Origin: Marinomonas communis
Lineage (GTDB): Bacteria > Pseudomonadota > Gammaproteobacteria > Pseudomonadales > Marinomonadaceae
Direction: 5' to 3'
Assembly: GCF_004363305.1 (NCBI RefSeq)
Contig: NZ_SNZA01000004.1
Location: 124,001 to 188,000, forward strand
Length of the DNA stretch: 64,000 nucleotides
Shown here: positions 41,696-50,230 of the stretch, one piece after another
Layout: every line of letters starts with the position of its first letter
Position numbering within the stretch: position 1 is the first letter of the stretch
Notes under the pieces: generated by a model
Seen by the model: only the letters and a program-made list of their open reading frames with translations
Told to the model about the DNA's origin: nothing
The model's database searches: none
Made by a program: the position numbers and the translations under genes

Positions 41696-44282
41696 AGAAA
41701 AAGCGCCATTAATTGAATTCTATAACTCTCCCCTGCATCGCTTCTTACAAGGAATGAAGATTCGCAATTTAACCATCGATAGCATGAGCGCCAAACGGTC
41801 CCGCCAGTTCATACTATCATTCTGCCACAAATTGCTTATCCCTCCTCACCTCAGAGCAATCGATCTTGCGATGGAAAACATGCTCAATAGCTGCGAAAAC
41901 CTGATGGCAGATTGCGATGACATCTCTTTATTAGAAGCCGAACTAGGTACCGATCTTAGAGATGTAAGGCTGTTTGCAGAATTTATGCTAGACAACATTG
42001 ATCTGGCTAGAATGTCCGGTGCATATATTTGGTTTGACGTTGTATTTAAAAGTAACGAAAAACCACACCCAATGGCACAACAATGGGGAACCTACCCTAT
42101 TTACTCTATGCTCGTGACCTCATCTGAGGATGAAAGCTATGAGCTGGCTTTAAGTGCGTTACAGCTCATCGCTATCTCAGCATATGTATCTGTTTGCAAT
42201 ACTCATCAACATCTTTTTGACTATGTGAATGATCAAGCGAAATGTATCACACACCTAAATAGCTCTGCCTCAAGTGCCAGCTGTTACATTAGACAGTTTT
42301 CTGATAACACCATTGATGGTGAAGAGCTAGACTACTTCAGTGGTGAAATAGTGATTTATCATTGGTGCCTTGAAATCACATCATCGAGAAATGACTCAGT
42401 TACTGAAGAGCGTCCTGAATATCGAAAACAGTTAAGTCCATTAATCTCGAAATGGACCTCTTTCCAGCTACTACGCAAAAGCAGCAAACATTCAGGCTCT
42501 AGAAACAAAGCCAAACCCTATAATCGAAAAGCATCTGGCTGGCACGGAGGCTATTATCGTTATCACTCGGGTATTATTAGCGAAGATATGCTGATTGATG
42601 ACAATGAGAGTAGCTATTTTTCAGACAAGAATAAAAGAACCTCAACGTCAATTACCACATTCAAGTTGAAAAAACTCAACTCTCTTATGCCGTTTGAGGA
42701 GTTGAAATACGCAGACTTAGAAGACGATGAGCAAGGTGATTATGATGAACTGATCAGTGTTGATGACCCTACTCCGACTAACAGTAACATTCTCAGTAAA
42801 CGTCAGTTATCTCAGATAATTCGAAGCAATCAACACTTATCATTCCAATACTCAACAGCAACAAATACAGAAATAGCTCAGCTAGTTGCTTTATGCATGG
42901 ATATTATCCGAAGCCCAATAAGCCATGACGACGACAGGGTAACCTATGCAGCCCCCATTGCACTGCTAATGCTATACAGTGGCTGCTCTTTGAGTGATGT
43001 AGTGCTCCGTACAAGATGGACAAACGACAACGTGTCAACCAAAGCCAAATTAACCTCCATATTAGAAGACAACCAACGGAAGTGGCTTCTCAAGATATCT
43101 ACGGTTGAGCGCAAAAAAACGCTAACGGATTCCATTCTTGAACAATGCCGGCAAGTCCAACCTTACTTCAAAATACCTGATGAATTTGGAATTGCTGAGT
43201 GCTTAGAAAAGCAACATTCAGAACAGCTGAAGAGTGCAGAAAAAGGAAGAATATTTAAGAAGCGACTAAAAGATTATCGCCCAATGCTAAACAGTCTTCT
43301 AAAAAAACTTCCCAGTGGGAACAGACTAAACGAGCATAAAATTGCCAATTTTCTTCCCATACACATTACTCATCAAACAGGCGATGTTGCCTTATCTATA
43401 CTAACAACCGGGCAGTATGTGCCACTTGGTAAAACACTTTTACATTACAGCGCACCATCTCCATCGTTATTAGAGCATGTTCGTCAAAAAGTCTGGCAAG
43501 ACCTTTGTAAGGCAATTCCGTTACCAAGCACCATTCAAGACGCTCCAGAAAATGACGCTAATGATACGACGCATGCTGTATCCCCACTCTGCCCTTCCTA
43601 CGATTCTGTATTAAAAATGGTGAGATGTACTAAAGGTGAGATTAGCCGCTATCGAGCATCTGCTAAAGTTCATGAGTTACATAATTTGATCACATATTAC
43701 ACTGCACAAATGTTTGCATACGGAACAGGAGTAAGAGCAATTTGCTCACCGATGATTAGCCTTGATACATTTGATTCGCGCTCTGGAACCGTAGTCATTT
43801 CAGATAAAGACGGTGAAGACTTTTATAACTCCAGACTTTGTATTCTACCGAGACGAGTAAGCGCTCAGTTAGATCTCTATAAAAGGCATGTGGAACAACT
43901 CAAAACCAACTCCTACTTTCAAGCAATGAACTTGAATTATGATGCTCAAGTTCCTGAGTTTTTCTATCTAGATGATCATGGGCACCCAACAGAAATCAAG
44001 CCCAGTATCAGCTTTGCTCTACAAGAAAAGTTTTTCCAGCTTCCACTAAATAGTAATCGTCGCCTGATCAGAACGTATCTAATGGAGCAAAAAGTGAGTG
44101 GCGAGCTTATCAACGCCTTTATGGGCCATTGGGGAATGGGACAAGAGCCTTGGGGCAAGTTTTCTTCATGCTCGCCATTTGAACTGATTGAAGCTGTGTC
44201 GCCTTATATAGATCAGCTTTTACAAGTGCTTGGGTTCGAAGTAGTTGAGGGATTGAACTATGTCCGATATATCGATCCATGA
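41688..44282 (+). CDS. Large tyrosine-recombinase-like protein lacking catalytic residues
   Basis: Protein of 864 residues. A long N-terminal part without a recognised domain precedes a C-terminal region with the outline of a tyrosine recombinase: MFAYGTGVRAICSPM with the box I Arg at 683, ISDKDGEDFYNSRLCILP for the beta-2/3 Lys turn, RRLIRTYLM (R792-x-x-R795) where HxxR is expected, and FMGHWGMGQEPWGKFSS with the box II His at 814. At the place of the nucleophilic Tyr there is Lys-Phe (824-825), so canonical strand cleavage by this protein is unlikely. It overlaps its neighbours by 8 and 23 nt. Probably a structural partner of the second recombinase. Confidence 0.78.
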   Translation: MPREKAPLIEFYNSPLHRFLQGMKIRNLTIDSMSAKRSRQFILSFCHKLLIPPHLRAIDLAMENMLNSCENLMADCDDISLLEAELGTDLRDVRLFAEFMLDNIDLARMSGAYIWFDVVFKSNEKPHPMAQQWGTYPIYSMLVTSSEDESYELALSALQLIAISAYVSVCNTHQHLFDYVNDQAKCITHLNSSASSASCYIRQFSDNTIDGEELDYFSGEIVIYHWCLEITSSRNDSVTEERPEYRKQLSPLISKWTSFQLLRKSSKHSGSRNKAKPYNRKASGWHGGYYRYHSGIISEDMLIDDNESSYFSDKNKRTSTSITTFKLKKLNSLMPFEELKYADLEDDEQGDYDELISVDDPTPTNSNILSKRQLSQIIRSNQHLSFQYSTATNTEIAQLVALCMDIIRSPISHDDDRVTYAAPIALLMLYSGCSLSDVVLRTRWTNDNVSTKAKLTSILEDNQRKWLLKISTVERKKTLTDSILEQCRQVQPYFKIPDEFGIAECLEKQHSEQLKSAEKGRIFKKRLKDYRPMLNSLLKKLPSGNRLNEHKIANFLPIHITHQTGDVALSILTTGQYVPLGKTLLHYSAPSPSLLEHVRQKVWQDLCKAIPLPSTIQDAPENDANDTTHAVSPLCPSYDSVLKMVRCTKGEISRYRASAKVHELHNLITYYTAQMFAYGTGVRAICSPMISLDTFDSRSGTVVISDKDGEDFYNSRLCILPRRVSAQLDLYKRHVEQLKTNSYFQAMNLNYDAQVPEFFYLDDHGHPTEIKPSISFALQEKFFQLPLNSNRRLIRTYLMEQKVSGELINAFMGHWGMGQEPWGKFSSCSPFELIEAVSPYIDQLLQVLGFEVVEGLNYVRYIDP

Positions 44283-47200
44283 TCAATATTCAAAGGCTTT
44301 ATCTAATCTTTCGCCTAAAAGATTAGGCATATTTCAAGATTTTGAAACCACCTTAGATGAAACTCAGCACATATATTTCATGCACCTTATGATCTGGTTG
44401 TCTTCTGATGAAAGTCGCGAATCGAAGCTTATCAAAGACGGTTACCCGAAGGTCAAGCGACAACCTAGGCAGCATAGACAACCTAAGTTTAATTCATCAA
44501 ACTTGCTGATCAGATTTATAAATGCGCATGAAGCTTTGATTGACGACAAAGTCGAAGTTTCAAAAATGCTACGCGGACTGGTTATCCATTTAAAGAATAT
44601 TGAAGAAATGACGCCAGAAACGCCACTTCCAGCCTTGGTGCAAAAGCTTGATCGTGAGCCAGGCCGTTTAACTCCCAACGTATTTAAACATTACATTTCG
44701 AAATATTCTCAACTAGAAGCTGCACTAACAGAATCACTGAAATCAGGAAACTGCTCTGAAGAAGTCGTCAGAGGCCAAGTTGTGCTGTCAGCAGCTCTCT
44801 ATGGAGGATTAATATCCATTGAGGGGTTATATGCACTCATTTTAAATGCTCCAAAGGGGCCGATTAGCATAAGGAACCAGTCTGCTTGGTCTCTAGATCT
44901 AACCTTAAGTGGCTACTATTACGCAGAACCAAGGGTTTGGTACCCCGATCTTTTGACGGAAACACTTCTATTGAATAAAAAGCTTGGGGTATTAGACGAG
45001 AGTACTGGGAACAAAAGAGATATGGCTCAAAAAGTTTCATCTTTCGTTCAAGCGCTCTTGTCTGATCTACCAAAGGATGTTCGCAAATCACTGTCTCTAA
45101 AGAGACAGCAGTTTGAAAAGTGCCTCGATATGATTGCTGTTGGCTACGATATTTATATTCCTCCTTTCATCACCAGATATGCACAAGGCGGATTAGTCAG
45201 CCATTCACTGAAATCATCAGCACTGAGCCGAATAGCGGGGCACCAGATTAGGCTAGACCTTGAATCAACTTTTGATAGCAACTGGGCTCCAACAGATCAA
45301 GATTTGAATTACACAACTAAAGAGACGTGTTCTAACACATACTCTGAAATCAGTGAGGAGTCACAAGCTCTAAATTGGTCATGGATCAAAGGAGAGATTA
45401 TTCATGACCATTCCACTGATCAGTTAGCAGAGAGCCTAGAGTCCCTGATGAGTAGCAGAGACTCACAGATGTCTCACATCCAAAAGCTCGTGATCATGTG
45501 GGGGATAACGCTATCAAAAAATGGAAGTTCAAGTTTCGTAAACCTGCGGCCAGGCCGGATAAAAACCATGATTTCTTCCATTGGTTCTCGCCTTTGCCCT
45601 CTTATTCAAGAGAGGGATGTCACTTTATACAATGCAGAAGAACTGGAGGACTTATATGAGGACTTATTAGGAACCGTTAGCTCTCAAAGTTTAAAGCGAA
45701 AACTAGCAAATATCCTAGCTCGATTTCAGTCATACCTAGAGCGTGAGCACTACGTTGATGAAATTGATTCTAGAGAAGTATTCGGTGTACAGAACTCACC
45801 AATCCCCGTTGATGCCAACATTATCCTTATTGATGAGTACCATCACATCCTAACCACGCTTGAAGGTATTTCTGAACTTGAGTTAGCGCCGGATCTCAAC
45901 ATAATAGTTCGTTTAATTTTCATTCTCGGATATCGATGTGGTCTAAGGAGAAGTGAGGGCCTCAAGTTAAGGTTGGACGATATTCAAGGAGATGACGACC
46001 TTTACTTACTCATCAGACCACACATAGATCGGACTTTGAAAACAAACAACGCAAAGAGAATTTTCAAACTCGATCAGTTCTTAGGTGAAAATGAGCTCGT
46101 ATTTTTGAAGTCTTGGCTGCAAAAGAGAAGAGATGCCTATCATCATAAAGAATCAAACTCACCATTCCTCTTTTATTTAACTGGCAACAATACTCCATGT
46201 ATTGATGGCGATTCAGTATTTCCAATCATCCATAGCGTCATGCGAGCTGTTTGTAGAGATAACTCCCTCCGTTATCACCATCTACGACATTCATTTGCGA
46301 CTCTACTATTGCTGAAGCTAATGCTGAATGACAAATCCTCTTTAAGCATTTTTGAGGCGTATCCACAAACACGGGAATGGATTAGAAACAGCGAAGGGCT
46401 CAAGAAACATCTATTTGGGACTTTAACCACCACTAAAAAGAGTCTGTATGCACTGTCAATGCTTATGGGGCATGCCTCCCCTGAAACAACACTAGAACAC
46501 TATAGCCATCTGCTAGATTACATGGCCCGTGAATTGATTGAAGAAAGGCTGAAGCCAACCAGCGAACAACTCGCGCTAGCATCTGACCAATCAATTTGCA
46601 CCATCTATCGCTGGTTAGAGTCTGGAAAAAATAAGTACAGAGAAAATCTTCGTAAAAAGTATCTTAATGGCGGCCTAAAAACAGCATCAATACCACCCGT
46701 AAAGGCAATCAGAAACTTTAGTCTTGAACTTACTAATAGTAATCTTGAGAAAGAATTTGACCAGTGCCGTAAGGTTCTTTTCAAGCTAATACAGAGTCCC
46801 AATAAAGAAGACAAGCTGACGCAGCTATCAAATAGTACAGGGGTAGCTAAGCCCGATATTGAGACGTGGCGGAACAACCTATATTCTCTTTTAGGTACAG
46901 ATCCTCATAAGTTCGGTATGTCGAGCGCTAAAAAGATCAATTTGGAAATTTACAACGGCGAAACACTTCCTCTACCAGCACAGCCCAGAAAAACAGTTCA
47001 AGATCGCGCAGCATACCTTAGCCTGCTTACATCGCTTGATGAGATGAGTAAACATCAGCCTGAGAAGCTACAAATACTTTTAAACGGGTTCCAGCAATAT
47101 ACTCAAAAGCGAAATTACTTAATGAGATTCACAAGTATTGAAGATGCAAAACCTATAATCGAAGTACTCTCCTTACTCAAAACTGATAATGTCGCCCTGA

Positions 47201-47448
47201 AATTCACTCTACTACATGGAAAAGGCCAGAGTCATAGCAACATCATAAGAGAATGCATCCCAAACTGGAGAATGGGGTTAGGAATATCAAAAAAAGAGTC
47301 ATTTGAGACCACCATAGCAAGCAATGATACTAAGGCTGGTGAGCATGGATGGCTAGGAATAAATTTAGTCAATCGACGAACGGGAAAAGCTATTGAGGGA
47401 GCTAGGTACGCATTGGCTATGAACTATATACTATTTCATAGCCAATGA
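44260..47448 (+). CDS. Large tyrosine recombinase/integrase with complete active site
   Basis: Protein of 1062 residues. An N-terminal half of about 450 residues without a named domain, then a recombinase domain: GYRCGLRRSEGLKLRLDDI with Arg 563, TLKTNNAKRIF with the Lys, YHHLRHSFATLLL with H673-x-x-R676, and MGHASPETTLEHYSHLLDYM with His 738 and Tyr 748. All six catalytic positions are present. A spacer of about 55 residues separates HxxR from the GH motif, longer than usual. The last 300 residues include a helix-turn-helix-like stretch (SEQLALASDQSICTIYRWLE). Active recombination of the island by this enzyme is likely but unproven. The gene overlaps the next by ATGA. Confidence 0.88.
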   Translation: MSDISIHDQYSKALSNLSPKRLGIFQDFETTLDETQHIYFMHLMIWLSSDESRESKLIKDGYPKVKRQPRQHRQPKFNSSNLLIRFINAHEALIDDKVEVSKMLRGLVIHLKNIEEMTPETPLPALVQKLDREPGRLTPNVFKHYISKYSQLEAALTESLKSGNCSEEVVRGQVVLSAALYGGLISIEGLYALILNAPKGPISIRNQSAWSLDLTLSGYYYAEPRVWYPDLLTETLLLNKKLGVLDESTGNKRDMAQKVSSFVQALLSDLPKDVRKSLSLKRQQFEKCLDMIAVGYDIYIPPFITRYAQGGLVSHSLKSSALSRIAGHQIRLDLESTFDSNWAPTDQDLNYTTKETCSNTYSEISEESQALNWSWIKGEIIHDHSTDQLAESLESLMSSRDSQMSHIQKLVIMWGITLSKNGSSSFVNLRPGRIKTMISSIGSRLCPLIQERDVTLYNAEELEDLYEDLLGTVSSQSLKRKLANILARFQSYLEREHYVDEIDSREVFGVQNSPIPVDANIILIDEYHHILTTLEGISELELAPDLNIIVRLIFILGYRCGLRRSEGLKLRLDDIQGDDDLYLLIRPHIDRTLKTNNAKRIFKLDQFLGENELVFLKSWLQKRRDAYHHKESNSPFLFYLTGNNTPCIDGDSVFPIIHSVMRAVCRDNSLRYHHLRHSFATLLLLKLMLNDKSSLSIFEAYPQTREWIRNSEGLKKHLFGTLTTTKKSLYALSMLMGHASPETTLEHYSHLLDYMARELIEERLKPTSEQLALASDQSICTIYRWLESGKNKYRENLRKKYLNGGLKTASIPPVKAIRNFSLELTNSNLEKEFDQCRKVLFKLIQSPNKEDKLTQLSNSTGVAKPDIETWRNNLYSLLGTDPHKFGMSSAKKINLEIYNGETLPLPAQPRKTVQDRAAYLSLLTSLDEMSKHQPEKLQILLNGFQQYTQKRNYLMRFTSIEDAKPIIEVLSLLKTDNVALKFTLLHGKGQSHSNIIRECIPNWRMGLGISKKESFETTIASNDTKAGEHGWLGINLVNRRTGKAIEGARYALAMNYILFHSQ

Positions 47449-47642
47449 GAAATAAAAGAGTGGCTCCTCTAGATGCTCCAGGGAGGTTTGAAGTACACCC
47501 AATATGGCTTATTTCAATTCTCCATCTAATGACTGAAGCGAATTTACATATTGGATCGCCGTGGGCTGAGGCTCAACAAGTTGGTCTTAGTAACAAACTT
47601 GGTTTACAAACTGATCAATTACTGCACTGCCCATCAATCTAA
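47445..47642 (+). CDS. Small protein, last gene of the recombinase operon
   Basis: Protein of 65 residues, no recognised domain (MRNKRVAPLDAPGRFEVHPI, then LISILHLMTEANLHIGSPWA). Its ATG overlaps the stop of the large recombinase gene (ATGA), which argues for real, coupled translation. A strong hairpin follows its stop within 16 nt. It could be a small cofactor of the recombinases; function unknown. Confidence 0.6.
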   Translation: MRNKRVAPLDAPGRFEVHPIWLISILHLMTEANLHIGSPWAEAQQVGLSNKLGLQTDQLLHCPSI

Positions 47643-47657
47643 CTTAATGCTCCCCAA

Positions 47658-47689
47658 AAAGTTAGATTAAACATTTTTAATCTAACTTT
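47658..47689 (+). terminator. Terminator of the recombinase operon
   Basis: AAAGTTAGATTAAA / TTTAATCTAACTTT, 14-bp perfect stem, CATT loop, directly behind the last gene. Confidence 0.85.
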
Positions 47690-48112
47690 CCTGTGTCTAG
47701 GCAATTACTATCATTATGCGCCCGCACAGTACAGCTGAAAAATAGACACCGTTTTGAAATTTACCTTAGGAGCTGAGGTATCCACACAAATTTAAGCATA
47801 AAATTGCCTCCTTTGCTTCAGTTTCTGAACGAGTTGTTTGACACCGTCTCGCCAGTCATTTTTTGATACATGGAAGCAAATCATCACGGCCCTCTTTCCA
47901 ACGTAGACAAGCTTGTTCAACTCACTTCAATAAAGCCTAAACTCCATTCTCATTTGATTCACTAATCAATGTTTAAGAGTTTATATTATGTCATATGTTG
48001 TCAGACAACATATGACATGATATAAAACAAATAAGTTAGATCGAACTGACTGAAAATCGGCCCATACCGAGTTTATGGCTTTAACAATATTCACAGGAAC
48101 TTGGATTCAAAA
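47690..48112. other. Gene-free right flank of the element and promoter region of the hyu operon
   Basis: No convincing gene. It must contain the right boundary of the integrated element or the scar of it, but I found no repeat of the tRNA-Arg 3' end. The 31-bp palindrome at 47988-48018 and a TATAAA shortly behind it belong to the next operon. Confidence 0.5.
47988..48018 (+). promoter_or_regulatory. 31-bp palindromic operator upstream of hydantoinase operon
   Basis: ATGTCATATGTTGTC-A-GACAACATATGACAT, 15-bp perfect arms around one central base. The core TTGTCAGACAA fits the FadR-subfamily GntR consensus TNGTNNNACNA. It sits about 95 bp before the first gene and just before a TATAAA sequence, so a repressor bound here would block the promoter. 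No GntR gene is in the window. Confidence 0.8.
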
Positions 48113-50212
48113 ATGACAAAAGATGCGACACAAAACCCCGTTCGAGTGGGTGTTGATATTGGAGGTACATTCACCGATATCGCACTAGAGCTAGGTGATT
48201 CAATCGTTTCGACGAAGGTGCTGACAAACTACTCGGCGCCAGAACAAGCGATCCTAGATGGTATTCATGAAGTGGTTCAGAAAGCGGGGATCTCTGTTTC
48301 TGATATCGACATGGTCATTCACGGCACCACTTTGGCGACCAATGCTCTAATTGAACGCCGTGGTGCCAGTACCGCATTTATTACCACAGAGGGCTTTCGC
48401 GACGTACTAGAAATGCGTACGGAGAATCGTTTTGAGCAATATGACCTCAATATCGTTCTACCGAAGCCACTCATTCCTCGCCCAGATCGGTTTACGATCA
48501 ATGAGCGCATCAGTGCCAAAGGCGAAGTTCTTAAGCCTCTTGATGAAAAGCAAGTTGAAGCACTTGCTGACGTGATCGCCGAACGCGGCTTTGAAAGTAT
48601 CGCTATTGGTTTCATGCACAGTTATTTAAACGGTAGCCACGAAGCGCGTGTTCGCGACATTCTGCAAGCTCGCTTACCGGAAGTATCTATCAGCATCTCA
48701 TCTGAAGTGTCACCACAAATGCGTGAATATGAACGCTTCAACACCGTGTGTGCGAATGCATATGTTCGCCCCGTTATTGAATCTTATCTAAGCCGCTTGG
48801 TTGTTCGCCTTAAAGAAGAAGGCATTGACTGTCCCGTGTTCATGATTCATTCAGGTGGCGGCATCATTAGCGTGCAAAATGCGGCGGAGTTCCCAGTTCG
48901 ATTGATGGAGTCTGGCCCTGCGGGTGGCGCCATGTTTGCCGCTGACATCGCTGAGCGTTTCAGCTTAGATAATGTGGTTTCATTTGATATGGGCGGTACC
49001 ACGGCCAAAATCTGTCTCATCGAAGATGGCCGCCCGAAAACGGCAAAAACATTTGAAGTGGATCGTAGTTACCGCTTCAAAAAAGGCAGTGGTATGCCAA
49101 TTTCAATTCCCGTAATTGAGATGGTAGAGATCGGTGCTGGTGGTGGCTCTTTAGCGGGTATCGATTCAATGAATCAAATCCGCGTAGGGCCTGAAAGTGC
49201 CGCATCAGAGCCAGGTCCAGCCTGTTACCAGCGTGGTGGCCTGCGCCCAGCGGTAACGGACGCCGATTTGGTGTTAGGTCGCCTTGACGCGGACAACTTC
49301 GCCGGTGGTGCCATCCAACTTAGCACTGATGCATCCTCAACAGCGTTGGTAAAAGAAGTCGGTCAACACTTGTCATTAGATGCCGTTTCTTCAGCTTACG
49401 GAGTGAGTGAAGTCGTTGATGAAAATATGGCTAATGCCGCTCGCGCCCACGCTGTTGAAAATGGTAAGGCGCTAGAAACCTTTACCATGATTGCCTTTGG
49501 TGGTGCCGCGCCCGTTCATGCTGCACGTCTGTGTGAAAAGCTTGGCGTTGAACGTCTTATGATCCCTAAGAGTGCGGGGGTTGGCTCTGCAGTTGGCTTC
49601 TTAAAAGCACCTTTCGGCTATGAAGTGGTTAAGTCAGCTTTCATGCGACTAGAAAACACCAGTGCAGCTCAGATCAACGAAACCCTAGACGAACTCTCTA
49701 GCGCTGCGGCGGCAGTGATCAACGAAGGGGCTGGAGATATCTCACCTGTTTGGGAACGACGTGCCTTCATGCGTTACGCAGGTCAAGGTTGGGAAATCCC
49801 AGTTGATTTACAAGATGGCGCCTATTCAGAGCAAGATAAAGCTCAGTTGGCTGAACAGTTTGCAGCCACCTACACACGCTTTTTCGGCCGCCCAATCGAA
49901 GGCTTACCGATTGAAATCGTCAGCTGGACTGTGAAAGCAAGCTCCCCTATGCCAGAAGTTGAAAAAGTTCCTTCTTTAGCGGATAGCAAAGTCGTCACGT
50001 CCCCTATTGCTCGCCAAGTATTTGACTCAGCACTGGCCAAATTTGTTGATGCACAAATCGTTGAGCGCGACACCTTATCTGCGGGCGCTCGCGTAATTGG
50101 CCCAGCTGTCGTCGTAGAACGCGAAACATCCACCATCGTGCCGACAAGCTTTGATGTGTTTGTGCAAAACGATGGCAGCCTGTTGCTGCAAAGCAAAAAC
50201 CTAACCGCTTAA
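48113..50212 (+). CDS. Hydantoinase/oxoprolinase family protein, subunit A
   Basis: ATP-dependent amidohydrolase subunit of about 699 residues (HyuA/ 5-oxoprolinase N-terminal type). It starts RVGVDIGGTFTDIALELGDS, the ASKHA-type phosphate motif, with HGTTLATNALIERRGA next, HSGGGIISVQNAAEFPVRLM, FDMGGTTAKICLI and the C-terminal oxoprolinase part with MRYAGQGWEIPV. It pairs with subunit B encoded 18 bp downstream to open a lactam or hydantoin-like ring with ATP; acetone-carboxylase-type chemistry is also known in the family. The start is placed at the ATG at 48113, though a TTG 12 nt earlier lies closer to an AGGA. First gene of a six-gene operon behind a palindromic operator. Confidence 0.88.
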   Translation: MTKDATQNPVRVGVDIGGTFTDIALELGDSIVSTKVLTNYSAPEQAILDGIHEVVQKAGISVSDIDMVIHGTTLATNALIERRGASTAFITTEGFRDVLEMRTENRFEQYDLNIVLPKPLIPRPDRFTINERISAKGEVLKPLDEKQVEALADVIAERGFESIAIGFMHSYLNGSHEARVRDILQARLPEVSISISSEVSPQMREYERFNTVCANAYVRPVIESYLSRLVVRLKEEGIDCPVFMIHSGGGIISVQNAAEFPVRLMESGPAGGAMFAADIAERFSLDNVVSFDMGGTTAKICLIEDGRPKTAKTFEVDRSYRFKKGSGMPISIPVIEMVEIGAGGGSLAGIDSMNQIRVGPESAASEPGPACYQRGGLRPAVTDADLVLGRLDADNFAGGAIQLSTDASSTALVKEVGQHLSLDAVSSAYGVSEVVDENMANAARAHAVENGKALETFTMIAFGGAAPVHAARLCEKLGVERLMIPKSAGVGSAVGFLKAPFGYEVVKSAFMRLENTSAAQINETLDELSSAAAAVINEGAGDISPVWERRAFMRYAGQGWEIPVDLQDGAYSEQDKAQLAEQFAATYTRFFGRPIEGLPIEIVSWTVKASSPMPEVEKVPSLADSKVVTSPIARQVFDSALAKFVDAQIVERDTLSAGARVIGPAVVVERETSTIVPTSFDVFVQNDGSLLLQSKNLTA

Positions 50213-50230
50213 GAATTCAGGAATCAGACA

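Noticed and set aside
47718-47747. A second 5' tRNA-Arg-like stretch (GCGCCCG ... CAGCTG ... ATAG) at the right end of the element
   Set aside because: The match is gapped and cannot form D and anticodon arms; too short to claim an attachment site. Worth a second look only together with the missing tRNA 3' half.
47792-47920. A 42-codon minus-strand frame starting with TTG
   Set aside because: No firm ribosome site and no recognised similarity; may be a remnant of a mobile element but cannot be supported.
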